The notes below the pieces were generated by a model. That model did no database searches and was not told the origin of the DNA. It saw only the letters and a program-made list of their open reading frames with translations. Shown here piece after piece: positions 1 to 9,929 of a DNA stretch of 64,000 nt. The stretch covers positions 421,983-485,982 of the forward strand of contig CAVZGO010000013.1 of the NCBI GenBank assembly GCA_963774935.1, read 5' to 3'. The position numbers and the translations under genes were made by a program. The DNA is from CAVZGO01 sp963774935. Lineage in GTDB: Bacteria; Chloroflexota; Anaerolineae; Anaerolineales; UBA4823. How positions within the stretch are numbered: the first letter of the stretch is position 1; each line of letters starts with the position of its first letter.

Positions 1-942
1 TTTAATCGCACGTAGCGACCGATCACTTTCGCGCTGGCAATCAGCGGAACAACCACGAGGGCTAAAAGCACACCTCCCAATGCCAGAGCACCAACCAATC
101 CAACGAAGACGATGGCGGGATGCAGGCGAAGCTGGCTACCCATCAATTGCGGCCTGAGCCATAAATTATCCACCTGCTGGACGGCAGCGTACACCAAAAT
201 GAGGGTGACAATGAGCCCTAATGTCGAGAAAGGAATCAAGCCAAGCTGGTACAACCAAATTACGAGCAGTGAACCCAAGATGAACAGGATGAATAAAACC
301 AAAAAAATCAGCAGCTGTACCCTCAGGAACACGCCCCAAACACGATTTATTTCATCCAGAAGCCTGTCAACATCCTTCTGGTAAGCATCTGGCGCCAGCT
401 TTACCAACCAGGGTTTGATTTCACTGCCATCTTGAAGGAAATAATAAAGACTGACTAATACCAATAGGCCCCATAAGATGTTAGTTGTGATGCTTGAAAC
501 GATGGAAAATGTATTGCCTGAAACACTCGTCAGGGCGCTGCCGGCAGATTGGCTTAGCTGCTGAATGACACTTCCGGGAGAAAAATCCGAGTCCAAAAAA
601 GATCACCGGCTGGCTGAGAAACTTTTCGATTTCATCCACCGCTGATTGTAAATCAGCACTCCAGCGCTCGAACTGTCCATAAGCGATCGTTCCAAATGTC
701 GCGGGAATGGATACCAAAATAACCAAAAGCAAAACGTAAACGATTATTACAGCCCAAAATCGTTTCATACGGAGCTTACGCATGACTAACTTGACCAATG
801 GATCAAGCAAGTAAGCCAGCAACGCGGTAATACTCAGCGCTTCGACGAGTGGAAATGCCCAGATGACGAGGACAATAAATCCGATCAACAACGTCAGGAC
901 CACCACCAAACGGGTCGTCGACGACCATTTTGTGTTGTTCAT
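1..942 (-). CDS. AI-2E family transporter (PerM-like), partial and frame-disrupted
   Basis: This is an integral membrane permease of the AI-2E/PerM superfamily, whose members are annotated as exporters of signalling molecules or as ion antiporters; the substrate here cannot be told. The N-terminus has two hydrophobic helices (residues about 10-45), a basic turn and a third helix, followed by the long amphipathic segment typical of the family. The frame breaks at the A6 run at 595-600: removing one base restores a family-like continuation (SVIQQLSQSAGSAL, then further membrane helices) to the window edge. The C-terminal end lies outside the window. It sits 34 nt downstream of the MFS gene and is probably the last visible member of the pdh transcript. 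Family assignment is firm; the break is probably a sequencing error. Confidence 0.85.
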
Positions 943-976
943 TATCCAGATTTTACCCTAGAAACATAACGCCGCT

Positions 977-2233
977 CTATTTACCCCATAATGCAAATAG
1001 AAGGAATCCAATAAATCGCAAGGCAGCACTGACCAATAAAACTCCCCCCAATCCAATGGAACTGGAAAGCTGGGTTCCAAGCAGTGGTGCAATAATCGCA
1101 GCTGAATACATCAGGCTCTGTGACAACGAGACAAATGTTGCACTGTATTCCACAGGCACTGTTTTCATCAACTCATCAAAGAATACCAGGTCGATGCCAG
1201 CCTGAAATATACCCGCTACCCCCGCTAAGATCACCATCCACTGCACGGTTTGCGTCGAAGCAACCAAAACCGGGTACACCGTGAGACCAAATGTGGCGCA
1301 TAACAAGACGAAGCGAGCCCCTCGCTTTCTGTGTTCACGCGTCCAAAAGAAATAGCCGATCACCAAAACAGCGGTTTGAGCGGTACTGATCAAGCCGATC
1401 CACGCATCCGTAGCATTCACCTCTCTTACATAATACAGAGGCATGATAGGCGTGGCTAATAATGTGGCGAAGATAAAGATGTAACGTTTTATCGAGAAGC
1501 GAACAAAGTCCGGGTGGCTGAGAATTAACCCAGCATAACCTTTAGCCTGCTTACTGAGTGATAATCCCTTTTCCTGTGGTGGAGGTGTGACATCTGGTAA
1601 ACGAATGCGACTCGAGAAGTAAAAACTCAACAAGCCGCCTATCGAAAGAGTGATGAAGACGATCTGGTAATTGATCGGGAATTTAATCTTGATCAGCACC
1701 TGACCAGCAATTGCCGCAGTCAAGGCTGTGGTAACGCCCAGGATTGACCAGCGCCGGCTCATTAAATCGTAACGGTGGTCAGGGCCAGCTACGGCATTCA
1801 TCACTACCGAGAAACAAACAGCCAGAGCGGTCTGTGGTAAAGTCACCAGCGCCCAGATCAATAATATAGCTACAACCTGGTATTCCGGCGGTACTAGAAA
1901 CGGTACCAGGCCGGTCAACGCATAGGCAGATAGCACCAACAACCGTGACCAGCTAAACCAGGGTACAATATTACGCTGTTGTTGAAGAAAGCGACCTACC
2001 GGCAGGGCTAAAAGCAATCCTGTGACCCCAGGCATAGAGGTCAGCAGCCCGATTTGATTGTTCGTCGCTCCCAAGCGAGTCAACAGCACCGGCAAAAACG
2101 GGCTGGCAGCATTTGCCAGCCCAATCGCTATTGCATCGATCTGGACATTAATAAAATTTCTTCTTTGGATTGGACTTGAATCTTCAGGCGCAGCCGATGC
2201 CTGCGCACGTTGTATCAAAGCTCGGAATGACAT
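977..2233 (-). CDS. MFS transporter
   Basis: A 418-residue polytopic membrane protein with about twelve hydrophobic segments in two halves separated by a hydrophilic central loop (around residues 215-235), the layout of major facilitator superfamily transporters. The segment LGATNNQIGLLTSMPGVTGLLLALPVGRF near residues 54-82 resembles the MFS helix 2/3 region. The substrate is unknown. Its ATG shares one base with the stop of the upstream gene (TAATG), so translation is probably coupled. It belongs to the run of minus-strand genes that starts with pdhA. No truncation is seen. Confidence 0.85.
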   Translation of the reverse strand: MSFRALIQRAQASAAPEDSSPIQRRNFINVQIDAIAIGLANAASPFLPVLLTRLGATNNQIGLLTSMPGVTGLLLALPVGRFLQQQRNIVPWFSWSRLLVLSAYALTGLVPFLVPPEYQVVAILLIWALVTLPQTALAVCFSVVMNAVAGPDHRYDLMSRRWSILGVTTALTAAIAGQVLIKIKFPINYQIVFITLSIGGLLSFYFSSRIRLPDVTPPPQEKGLSLSKQAKGYAGLILSHPDFVRFSIKRYIFIFATLLATPIMPLYYVREVNATDAWIGLISTAQTAVLVIGYFFWTREHRKRGARFVLLCATFGLTVYPVLVASTQTVQWMVILAGVAGIFQAGIDLVFFDELMKTVPVEYSATFVSLSQSLMYSAAIIAPLLGTQLSSSIGLGGVLLVSAALRFIGFLLFALWGK

Positions 2234-2826
2234 TAATCTTCCCGCAGGTATCCATAAAGGAACCAGTATTGTTCGAATGGAAACGCGGCTTGTAACTCAG
2301 ATGACCAAATAAAAGGACCTGAGGAAAACCTCGATCTCAAAATTAAATCGAGACCTTCGAGATGATCAACATCTGCTTGGGTATGCGGGTCGATTTCCTT
2401 CCAAAGCAGCTCAATGATCACGCGCCGGAAGACTTCATAATCATAACGATCATAGTTCTCGCGCGGGCGTTCTCGATAATCCTTCAGAAAATTAGCCCAC
2501 TGGAGCTGCCTGGCATGCAGCTCGTGATTAACCTTCTTTAGCCAGGCAGTTTTCCATCGCGCACGCATATGATCTAAGTCTTCTGAGATTTGTCTCATTC
2601 GCGTTTGCTGACTCAATGAGTACGCCAGGGCAGCAGCTCGAGTATGGGCAAGCAGCATTCCTCCCAGCGTCAATTGCGGATAAGCAGGCTCTCCTGAAAG
2701 CGCCTTGAGCCCCAGGGGCCAGTAAACATCATCTGCAAGGAGAAAGGGTTCTAACACTTCCATCCCTCCTTGCAGATAACGAGCTTCATATTCGAAGCCA
2801 GGAGCACTTTTCGCAAAACTCTTCAA
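2233..2826 (-). CDS. conserved hypothetical protein
   Basis: A 197-residue soluble protein without signal peptide or membrane segment that I do not recognise. It is rich in aromatic and charged residues, with a central helical stretch (residues about 70-125) rich in Arg, Lys, Glu and Gln. The start is a TTG 34 nt after the E2 stop, because no ATG is available before the conserved-looking N-terminus, so the start is uncertain. It lies between pdhC and an MFS gene and overlaps the latter by one base, which suggests co-expression. No function is proposed. Confidence 0.6.
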   Translation of the reverse strand: MKSFAKSAPGFEYEARYLQGGMEVLEPFLLADDVYWPLGLKALSGEPAYPQLTLGGMLLAHTRAAALAYSLSQQTRMRQISEDLDHMRARWKTAWLKKVNHELHARQLQWANFLKDYRERPRENYDRYDYEVFRRVIIELLWKEIDPHTQADVDHLEGLDLILRSRFSSGPFIWSSELQAAFPFEQYWFLYGYLRED

Positions 2827-2860
2827 AATGTGCCTGTCGAAAATTAGCGTATGCTTGGCG

Positions 2861-4162
2861 TTATAGCATCAATCGGAGCGGCTCTGCAAAGTAAATCGCT
2901 AAGGCTTGCAGAAATTTTGCTGCTTCTGCCCCGTCACTCACGCGATGGTCAACAGAAATTGTAGCTTTCATACTCATACCAGGGACCACCGCACCATTTT
3001 TGACAACCGGAACTTCGCGTACTGATCCTACAGCCAGTATCGCTGCTTCAGGCGGATTTATGATTGCAATGAAGTGTTCAACGTCGAACATCCCTAAATT
3101 GCTGATTGAAAAAGTTGAACCTTCTATATCATCGGGTTTAACTTTTCCTTCACGCGCCCTGCCAACCATTTCGCGCAGCTCCATTCCGATGTGGCGCACA
3201 GGTTTACGATCCGTATCGCGACAAACAACGGTCAACAATCCGCCTTCAACAGCAACAGCGACGCCTACATTCACCTGTCCATGCCGGACGATCTGATCAC
3301 CACGTAATGAAGCATTCAAATTCGGAAACTGGCGCAATGCCAGCCCAACGGCTTTGACGACAAAATCATTCACCGATAGCTTCCCGTCATCCGGAAGCAT
3401 GGCATTTAACTGCTTGCGCAAATCCATTACTGCAGCCATATCATACTCGTGAGTGACATAGAAGTGCGGCACCTGTTGCTTTGCATCCACCATCCGGCGA
3501 CCGATAGCTGATCGCAGGCGGTTGAGTGGGATGACCTGGTCAGCAGGTGCGACAGACATCGACGTAAAAGAGGTAATTGGAGCCGTTACAGGAGCACTAA
3601 CCGGTTGCAATGGTATCGGGGTGGCTTTGGCTTCTGTTGCCCCTGGACTCACTTTACCAGCGGCAAGAAATGATTCAATATCTCGCTTGATGATCCGGCC
3701 TTTTGGTCCACTTCCTTGCAGCCCTTTAAGGTCTACATTCGCCCCGCGGGCTATTCGCCGCGCCAGTGGCGAAGCCTTGACGCCGCCGGGTAAGCGACCT
3801 TCTTCCTGTTCATCGTCAATTACTTGAGCTGGTGGAGCAACGAGATCGGCTTTCTTTTCTGAGGCATCAACCTTAGCGGGCGAAGATGGAAGAGCCGCAT
3901 CAGCGGGGATCTCGATCTTTTCGCCAACTGCAGCGACTATTGCAATGGGTGTATTCACAGGAACTATGTCACCTGCCTTCACCAGGTGACGGGCTACAAT
4001 CCCCTCGTAAGTCGATTCTACTTCGACGGTTGCCTTGTCGGTCTCAATTTCGGCAAGGATCGCTCCTTTACCTACCGGTTCCCCTTCCTGGATCACCCAG
4101 CGAACCAGGGTGCCCTCAGCCATGTCAAAACCCAGCTTAGGCATGGTTACGGTTTCAGCCAT
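2861..4162 (-). CDS. pdhC: 2-oxoacid dehydrogenase E2, dihydrolipoamide acyltransferase
   Basis: This is the core acyltransferase of a pyruvate dehydrogenase-type complex, moving the acyl group from lipoyl-lysine to CoA. The 433 residues show one lipoyl domain (1-80, with the lipoylation motif ETDKA and Lys43), an Ala/Pro linker, a peripheral subunit-binding domain (about 129-168, starting KASPLARRIA), a second linker and the catalytic domain ending with the HRVSDG motif (catalytic His and Asp). It overlaps the E1beta stop by one base (TAATG), fitting an operon. No E3 (lipoamide dehydrogenase) gene is visible. Pyruvate is the most likely substrate from the neighbours, but acetoin or branched-chain specificity cannot be excluded from sequence. 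Confidence 0.93.
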   Translation of the reverse strand: MAETVTMPKLGFDMAEGTLVRWVIQEGEPVGKGAILAEIETDKATVEVESTYEGIVARHLVKAGDIVPVNTPIAIVAAVGEKIEIPADAALPSSPAKVDASEKKADLVAPPAQVIDDEQEEGRLPGGVKASPLARRIARGANVDLKGLQGSGPKGRIIKRDIESFLAAGKVSPGATEAKATPIPLQPVSAPVTAPITSFTSMSVAPADQVIPLNRLRSAIGRRMVDAKQQVPHFYVTHEYDMAAVMDLRKQLNAMLPDDGKLSVNDFVVKAVGLALRQFPNLNASLRGDQIVRHGQVNVGVAVAVEGGLLTVVCRDTDRKPVRHIGMELREMVGRAREGKVKPDDIEGSTFSISNLGMFDVEHFIAIINPPEAAILAVGSVREVPVVKNGAVVPGMSMKATISVDHRVSDGAEAAKFLQALAIYFAEPLRLML

Positions 4163-5133
4163 TACAACACCTCCTTGACCGCCTTGACAATATCCTCTAC
4201 CTGGGGCAAGGCACTCTGCTCAAGTTGACGATTATATGGCAACGGAACCTCTTTTTGGGCAACACGTTTCACCGGAACATCCAGGTAATCAAAGGCTTGT
4301 TCATAGATGCGCGTCGCCACTTCTGAACCGATACCAAAAGAAGGCCATCCTTCTTCTGCAGTTACTACCCGATTGGTTTTCTTGACCGAGGTAATCACGG
4401 GTTCCATATCTAAAGGTCGCAACGTTCGCAGATCAACTACTTCAGCTTCGATCCCTTCTTGTGCCAGTTGATCTGCTGCTTTCAACGACAGCTCAAGCAT
4501 TTTGCTGTAAGTGACGATGGTGACATCCCGACCTGGTCGTTGAACCTTCGACTTGCCAATCGGAATAGTGAACTCACCATCCGGCACCTCGCCGCGCACC
4601 TGGTAAAGGGTGGCATGTTCAATGAACATCACCGGGTCTTGCGAGCGGATAGCTGAAACGAGCAGACCCTTCGCATCTTCGGGTGTTCCAGGAGCTACCA
4701 CCTTCAAGCCAGGAAAATGCGCAAAAACCGCATCCGGGGTTTGGGAATGGGTCGCCCCCAGCTGGCGCCCACCACCGCCTACAGTCCGAATGACCATTGG
4801 CAAGATCATCTGACCGCCAAACATATAATGCAGTTTGGCTGCTTCATTGACGATATGATCCATCGCCGAAAAAGCAAAGTTGATGGTCATCAGCTCTGCC
4901 ACGGGACGTAATCCTGTGAGCGCTGCGCCAATTGCTGCGCCGATAATGGCTGCTTCGGCAATGGGAGTATCGCGCACCCGTTCTGCTCCAAAGTGATCAT
5001 AAAAACCTTTGGTAACAGCGTACGTGCCCCCCCAAACGCCCACTTCCTCGCCCAGGATGAAAACGCTCGGGTCACGTTCCATTTCTTCCCACAGAGCCTG
5101 GGAAATCGCTTCACGCATGGTTATTCGTGCCAT
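4162..5133 (-). CDS. pdhB: pyruvate dehydrogenase E1 component, beta subunit
   Basis: The beta subunit of the heterotetrameric E1 enzyme, which decarboxylates the 2-oxoacid with thiamine diphosphate. Its 323 residues match the usual family length. The N-terminal half carries the ThDP/pyrimidine region (GEEVGVWGGTYAVTKGF, then PIAEAAIIGAAIGAALTG), and the C-terminal transketolase half has TYSKMLELSLKAA and the conserved RTLRPLD segment. It starts 5 nt after the E1alpha stop and shares a base with the E2 start, so the three form one translational unit. Nothing is missing. Confidence 0.94.
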   Translation of the reverse strand: MARITMREAISQALWEEMERDPSVFILGEEVGVWGGTYAVTKGFYDHFGAERVRDTPIAEAAIIGAAIGAALTGLRPVAELMTINFAFSAMDHIVNEAAKLHYMFGGQMILPMVIRTVGGGGRQLGATHSQTPDAVFAHFPGLKVVAPGTPEDAKGLLVSAIRSQDPVMFIEHATLYQVRGEVPDGEFTIPIGKSKVQRPGRDVTIVTYSKMLELSLKAADQLAQEGIEAEVVDLRTLRPLDMEPVITSVKKTNRVVTAEEGWPSFGIGSEVATRIYEQAFDYLDVPVKRVAQKEVPLPYNRQLEQSALPQVEDIVKAVKEVL

Positions 5134-5138
5134 AGCTA

Positions 5139-6098
5139 TTATTCCTCAACGTAAATATCAGTATAGAGTTCTTCGGGAGCAGGTTCGGGGCTGGATTCGG
5201 CGAACTGAACTGCTTCGAGGGTTTCCGCTTCAGCCTTCGCATCGATCGCATCAAGCTCCTCATCCGTAGCAATCCCTTCAGCAATTAACCGGCTACGGTA
5301 AATGCCGATGGGATCATTTTCCTGCCAACGCTTGACTTCCTCGGTTTTTCGATACCGTTCCGGATCACCCATCGAGTGACCGCGGAAACGATAAGTCATG
5401 ACCTCAAGGAAATATGGACCATCTGCGCGGACTTTTTCTAAGGCTTCTAAGGTTGCCTGACGTACTTTCAAGACATCCATTCCATCAACCCGGCTGTTGG
5501 GAATGCCATAGCCTTCCGCCTTTTGGCGCATCTCTGAAACTGCGGAGGCACGCTCAACGGCAGTACCCATACCATACTGGTTATTTTCCACTACCCATAA
5601 CACAGGTAAACTCCAAACCTTAGAAAGGTTGAGCGCTTCGTGGAAATAGCCAATATTGGTAGCCCCGTCGCCAAACATGCAAATCGTTGCGCCATCGCTA
5701 CGTTTCATCTTATCACCCAACGCAAGTCCGGCAGCCAGAGGTAAATGGGCGCCAACGATCGCGTGACCACCCCAAAAGTTCTTCTCTACATCTGCCATGT
5801 GCATTGAGCCGCCCTTGCCCTTCGAACAGCCAGTGGCTTTTCCGAGCAGCTCAGCCAGGACAACATTTGCCGGGATGCCACAGTTGATCGCCAAACCATG
5901 ATCACGATAAGCAGTAATCATGCGATCCTGGGGTTTTCGAGCTGCCACTAAGCCGGTGCTCACAGCTTCCTGGCCGATATACAGGTGTAGAAAGCCACCA
6001 ATCTTTCCCTGCTGGTATAACTTGGCAGCTTCTTCTTCGACCAGACGGATCAACACCATCTGATAATAAAGCTCCAGATATTCTTGCTTTTCTGTCAT
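5139..6098 (-). CDS. pdhA: pyruvate dehydrogenase E1 component, alpha subunit
   Basis: The alpha subunit of ThDP-dependent E1. The ThDP/Mg signature runs from GDGATN to ENNQYG about 30 residues later, and the phosphorylation-loop motif YRFRGHSMGDPERYR is intact. About 319 residues, normal for the family. I chose the ATG at 6098 because GGAGG lies 8 nt upstream; an upstream in-frame start at 6125 has no better signal. It is first in the pdhA-pdhB-pdhC run. The 5' untranslated region contains a small hairpin (6136-6151). Confidence 0.93.
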   Translation of the reverse strand: MTEKQEYLELYYQMVLIRLVEEEAAKLYQQGKIGGFLHLYIGQEAVSTGLVAARKPQDRMITAYRDHGLAINCGIPANVVLAELLGKATGCSKGKGGSMHMADVEKNFWGGHAIVGAHLPLAAGLALGDKMKRSDGATICMFGDGATNIGYFHEALNLSKVWSLPVLWVVENNQYGMGTAVERASAVSEMRQKAEGYGIPNSRVDGMDVLKVRQATLEALEKVRADGPYFLEVMTYRFRGHSMGDPERYRKTEEVKRWQENDPIGIYRSRLIAEGIATDEELDAIDAKAEAETLEAVQFAESSPEPAPEELYTDIYVEE

Positions 6099-6135
6099 CG
6101 GGAATCCTCCCACTCCGAAGATCACATAAAGAACA

Positions 6136-6151
6136 CCGGGAAAAAACCCGG
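6136..6151 (-). promoter_or_regulatory. hairpin in the pdhA 5' region
   Basis: A CCGGG/CCCGG stem with a six-base loop lies 38 nt upstream of the pdhA start. It is short and has no run of T after it on the minus strand, so it is not a convincing terminator. The rest of the 246-nt divergent spacer (6099-6344) shows nothing else I can support apart from the ABC-gene ribosome binding site. Confidence 0.3.
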
Positions 6152-6344
6152 CGTCACTCTCACCGCAAATTTTAAGTTAACCAACCCTTACTGGCGAGAA
6201 GGAATTATACCAGATACATCCGCTTCAACCAAATTTACGCGTAAATTAATTTAATGGTAGGACATATCCCGGTTAAATGGTGTTACACCGCAGAGGGGAG
6301 TATACTTAAATGCGCAATAATTGAAATACTAAGGAGCCCGCATC

Positions 6345-7253
6345 GTGATCCATGCTGAAAATCTGTCAAAAAAGTTTAAAACCACTCTGGCTGTGGACAA
6401 GCTCAACCTGGATATTCCAGAAGGAGAAGTTTTTGGTTTTTTAGGCCCAAATGGTGCTGGTAAAACAACTACGGTGCGGATGTTGTCTGCATTAATCCGC
6501 CCGACTTCGGGCAGCGCGACGATCAATGGATATAAATTAGGCAACGAAAACCAGTCTATTCGTCAGACCGTAGGCTTACTAACGGAAACACCAGGGCTGT
6601 ACGATAATCTTTCCGCGTTATATAACTTAGAAATTTACGCCAACCTGTATGGCGTGAAGGATCCCAAAGGTCAGGTAGAAAAATACTTACGCATGCTGGA
6701 CTTATGGGATCGCCGCAACGATGTAGCCGGGACATTTTCCAAGGGAATGCGTCAGAAACTGGCCATAGCCCGAGCCCTGATCCACGAGCCGGATGTGTTA
6801 TTTCTGGACGAGCCAACGGCTGGTCTGGATCCAGAAGCCGCCCACATGGTGCGCGAGTTCATCGAGGTTCTGCGCAAAGAAGGAAGGACGATCTTCTTGA
6901 CCACCCACAACCTGGATGAAGCCGATCGCCTTTGTGACCGGATTGCTGTCTTTAAGACGCACCTGCTGGTGTTGGATACCCCTGAACGATTGCGGACCCA
7001 GCTATTTGGGCGCAGAATCGTTTTTCACCTTACCCAGGCTAACGAAAAGTTAGTGGAGCTTCTCCTGGCATTCCCATTTGTCCGGGAAGCTCAAATGGTG
7101 GATCAAAAAATTGTGGTGAGCACAGAAAACCCGGAACTCAATAATCCAGAAATTATACGTGCCCTGGTCGCCAACGGTGCGAGTATCCAATTCGTTGGCG
7201 AGCTTCGCCGGTCATTAGAAGATGTTTACCTTCAGTTGGTGAAAAACGCCTGA
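6345..7253 (+). CDS. ABC transporter ATP-binding protein
   Basis: A 302-residue ATPase of the ABC-2/DrrA-NatA type that energises the membrane partner encoded next. It shows Walker A (GPNGAGKTT, residues 34-42), the signature loop (FSKGMRQ, about 131-137), Walker B (LFLDEPTAGLDP, around 151-163) and the H-loop (TTHNLDEAD). The C-terminal 90 residues form the accessory domain common in exporters of this class. The start is GTG at 6345, supported by AAGGAG at 6331-6336. Substrate is unknown; drug, lipid or sodium export are family possibilities. Confidence 0.93.
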   Translation: MIHAENLSKKFKTTLAVDKLNLDIPEGEVFGFLGPNGAGKTTTVRMLSALIRPTSGSATINGYKLGNENQSIRQTVGLLTETPGLYDNLSALYNLEIYANLYGVKDPKGQVEKYLRMLDLWDRRNDVAGTFSKGMRQKLAIARALIHEPDVLFLDEPTAGLDPEAAHMVREFIEVLRKEGRTIFLTTHNLDEADRLCDRIAVFKTHLLVLDTPERLRTQLFGRRIVFHLTQANEKLVELLLAFPFVREAQMVDQKIVVSTENPELNNPEIIRALVANGASIQFVGELRRSLEDVYLQLVKNA

Positions 7254-7320
7254 GCAGATCAAATAGAGCGTGTCAAACCAAAAACATTCATACATGAAGA
7301 ATTCTTATGGAGCCTGATTT

Positions 7321-8109
7321 ATGTTGCGGATAAAAACCATCATTCGGAAAGAATGGGCAGAGGTATTTAAAAACCGCCTGGTTTTGTTTACCGTGCTGTT
7401 CATGCCGCTATTATTCACTGCATTGCCCCTCATCATATTGTTCTTTACTCAAGACGCAGGTCTAAGTGATTTGAGCACAGATATGCCCGCCCAGTTTAGC
7501 GCGATCTGCCCGGCTGGTACAACCGGGGGAGAATGCTTTCAAATCTACATGGTTAGCCAGTTCGCAATCTTATTTTTAATGATGCCGCTAATCATCCCGA
7601 TTAATATTGCTGCCTATTCGATTGTCGGCGAGAAGACCACCCGCAGCCTGGAGCCCCTCCTGGCAACCCCAATTACTACCTCTGAATTACTGGCTGGAAA
7701 AAACCTGGCGGCAGTGATACCTGCTGTCCTGGCAACCTGGTTGGGATATGCGTTATTTATACTGGGTGCATGGGTGATCACCGGATCCTCACCGATTGTC
7801 AGTGCGATGCTCAATCCAATGTGGTTGGTCGCCATTGGCCTGGTTGGCCCGCTGATGTCTTTGTTATCGGTGAATTTCTCGCTGATGGTTTCATCCAGGG
7901 CAAATGATCCTCGCACGGCGGAGCAAATCTCAACCGTTGTTATTCTTCCAGTTTTACTCATTTTCCTGGCTCAAATTAGCGGCTTGTTTTTCTTGAATCA
8001 GCGTATTGTCTGGCTCATAGCACTGGCAACGCTACTCCTTGATGGTGTAGTGATCTATTTAGCAGTTCAGTTGTTCCAACGCGAAACCATTCTCACCCGT
8101 TGGAAATAA
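7321..8109 (+). CDS. ABC-2 type transporter permease
   Basis: A 262-residue membrane protein with six hydrophobic segments. The N-terminus (IIRKEWAEVFKNRLVLFTVLFMPLLF) is typical of ABC-2 permeases, and the middle contains the conserved SIVGEKTTRSLEPLLATPI segment found in Na+-efflux (NatB-like) and drug exporters. It lies 67 nt after the ATPase gene with GGAG 8 nt before the ATG, and the two almost certainly form one exporter. The next gene starts 11 nt after its stop. Confidence 0.92.
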   Translation: MLRIKTIIRKEWAEVFKNRLVLFTVLFMPLLFTALPLIILFFTQDAGLSDLSTDMPAQFSAICPAGTTGGECFQIYMVSQFAILFLMMPLIIPINIAAYSIVGEKTTRSLEPLLATPITTSELLAGKNLAAVIPAVLATWLGYALFILGAWVITGSSPIVSAMLNPMWLVAIGLVGPLMSLLSVNFSLMVSSRANDPRTAEQISTVVILPVLLIFLAQISGLFFLNQRIVWLIALATLLLDGVVIYLAVQLFQRETILTRWK

Positions 8110-8120
8110 AAGGCATCTCG

Positions 8121-8900
8121 ATGAAGACCAAAACAATATTTCTGTTGCTTATTGCCTGCATACTTAGCCTGGCTGTTCCAATCTCTGTCCAGGCACAAAC
8201 TCCGACTCCTTTAACACTTGGGTTATCAAGAGATTTTGGCTATTCATCCGGAACCGGTAAAATCCAAGGGACTTTCTCGCTGAAGGCAGCGGGTCCGGAA
8301 GATTTAACTCGTGTGGTTTTTTATATGGACGGGCAAGTGATGGGCGAAGCTCTCAATGCCCCGTTTAAACTACAGTTCGAGACGGGAACATACCCGCTCG
8401 GGGTACACAGCTTAATCGCCAAAGGCTTCACCAGCACCGGAGAAGAGCTACTCTCCAATGAAAAGAAAGTCGAGTTTGTCTCCTCCGATGAAGGTTCTGG
8501 AGCAGCAATAGCTATCATATTACCCGTACTTGGAGTCATTGTGCTTGCGGGATTAATCTCATACGGGATTCCATTGCTCTTTGGCAAAAATAAGGGAAAA
8601 GATCTACCTCCTGGCACCCTGCGCAATTACGCTCCTTTGGGAGGCACCATTTGCCCAAAATGCCAGCGCCCATTCGCTATGCACATCTACGGCATCAATC
8701 TGCTGGTGGGCAAATACGATCGCTGCCCCTACTGCGGCAAGTGGAGCCTGGTCAATCGTTACAGCATGAGCGACCTGAGGGCTGCTGAGGCTTCTGAAAT
8801 CCAGGAGGCTAATTCACCTCATCTGAATGTGGAAACCACGCTATCTGAGGAAGAGCGGCTGCGCAAGGAGCTAGACAGCTCACGCTTCCAGGATTTATGA
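8121..8900 (+). CDS. membrane-anchored protein with cytoplasmic zinc ribbon
   Basis: A 259-residue protein that I do not recognise as a named family. It has a signal peptide (residues 1-25, ending VQAQ), an extracytoplasmic domain of about 100 residues resembling an Ig-like fold (strand-rich, FYMDGQVMGEALNAPFKLQF), one transmembrane helix near residues 140-160, and a C-terminal zinc ribbon with CPKC and CPYC spaced about 30 residues apart. The ATG at 8121 is preferred over an in-frame start at 8100 because it begins the signal peptide directly. Its position after the ABC exporter suggests an accessory or regulatory role, which is inference only. Confidence 0.7.
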   Translation: MKTKTIFLLLIACILSLAVPISVQAQTPTPLTLGLSRDFGYSSGTGKIQGTFSLKAAGPEDLTRVVFYMDGQVMGEALNAPFKLQFETGTYPLGVHSLIAKGFTSTGEELLSNEKKVEFVSSDEGSGAAIAIILPVLGVIVLAGLISYGIPLLFGKNKGKDLPPGTLRNYAPLGGTICPKCQRPFAMHIYGINLLVGKYDRCPYCGKWSLVNRYSMSDLRAAEASEIQEANSPHLNVETTLSEEERLRKELDSSRFQDL

Positions 8901-8902
8901 CT

Positions 8903-9747
8903 TCAGGTCGCTACCTGATGGTTGGGATCGGTGATCCACTCGCTCCATGAACCGGCATAAAGTTTTGGCTCGCCCAAGCCGGCATGGAGCATCGCCAAAA
9001 TGGAATGGGTGGCGGTTACCCCAGAACCACAATATACGATTGAGTGCTCAACGGGAACACTGGCTAATATTTCCTGATATCGATCCCTTAAAACCTCAAC
9101 CGAATGAAATTTTCCGTCTGGAGCCAGATTCGCCTGGTAAGGTGCGAAACCGCTCCGGGAATATGACCTGCTATAGGATCAAGGGTTTCATTATTCCCGT
9201 GATAACGCTCGGTTGCCCTGGCGTCCAGAACCCGCCAGTTCGGATCGATCCGGCGAGTATCGACATCCTCCGCAGTAACCAGCATGCCAGATTGAACGCG
9301 GGCGTGGAAGGAACTTCGGACAGGTTTATCTACGGTTTCTTGAATCGCACCACCATCTACAACCCACTGTTGCCAGCCGCCGTCCAACACTGCCACATCC
9401 AGATGACCTAACCAACGCAGCAGCCACCAGGCTCTACCTGCAGCCAACGCGCCACCCGCGGCGTCATACGCCACCACCTGTGTTCCGTCCTGGATCCCGC
9501 AACATGAAAATACTTCTTCAGCTTCATGGATGGCAGGCAGTGGGTGACGCCCGGTGATTCCTGGCCTGATTGGATCGCTGAGGTCTTCATCAAGGTGCAA
9601 ATATACTGCTCCAGGAATATGCCCCTCCAGGTAATCTCTTCGGCTTGCTTCAGTATTGGCTATTGTAAAGCGACAATCCAGAATGACCCAAGCAGGATCA
9701 CCGATGTGGTTAACCAGGTCGGCAGTGTTAATCAGAGTTCGATACAT
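8903..9747 (-). CDS. sulfurtransferase (rhodanese / 3-mercaptopyruvate type), frame-disrupted
   Basis: A two-domain rhodanese that moves sulfane sulfur from thiosulfate or mercaptopyruvate to an acceptor. The N-terminal inactive domain has the rhodanese patterns WVILDCRF and GHIPGAVYLHLDEDL. The C-terminal domain repeats WRVLDARA and GHIPGAV. The frame then breaks near 9145, where one base appears to be missing; after repair the protein continues through the active loop CGSGVTA with the catalytic cysteine and ends TDPNHQVAT. The loop is the mercaptopyruvate-sulfurtransferase type. Repaired length is 281 residues, normal for the family. Start ATG 9747 has GGAGG 8 nt upstream. Confidence 0.85.
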
Positions 9748-9929
9748 TATCTGATTCCTCCATATATGATTAGATAATAGTATAGCGGTGCTACGCTGAC
9801 AGGTCAATTTATCGCTGTGTTCATGATCGCGAAGTTTTTCACTTGTCCAACCTTGATTGGATATGAGATAATAGAACTATCATCTCGTTCCTTTGGTTGT
9901 GGGTATAACAAAACTATTTTCAAATCTTC

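Noticed and set aside
595..600. Programmed ribosomal frameshifting at the A6/T6 run and other breaks
   Set aside because: The break sites share no slippery heptamer, stem or SD-like stimulator, occur in unrelated genes, and nearly all need the same correction (one base fewer), which fits technical error better.
2861..6098. Acetoin or branched-chain dehydrogenase instead of pyruvate dehydrogenase
   Set aside because: It cannot be excluded by eye, but the single lipoyl domain and E1alpha/E1beta motifs fit pyruvate dehydrogenase and no acetoin or branched-chain genes are adjacent.
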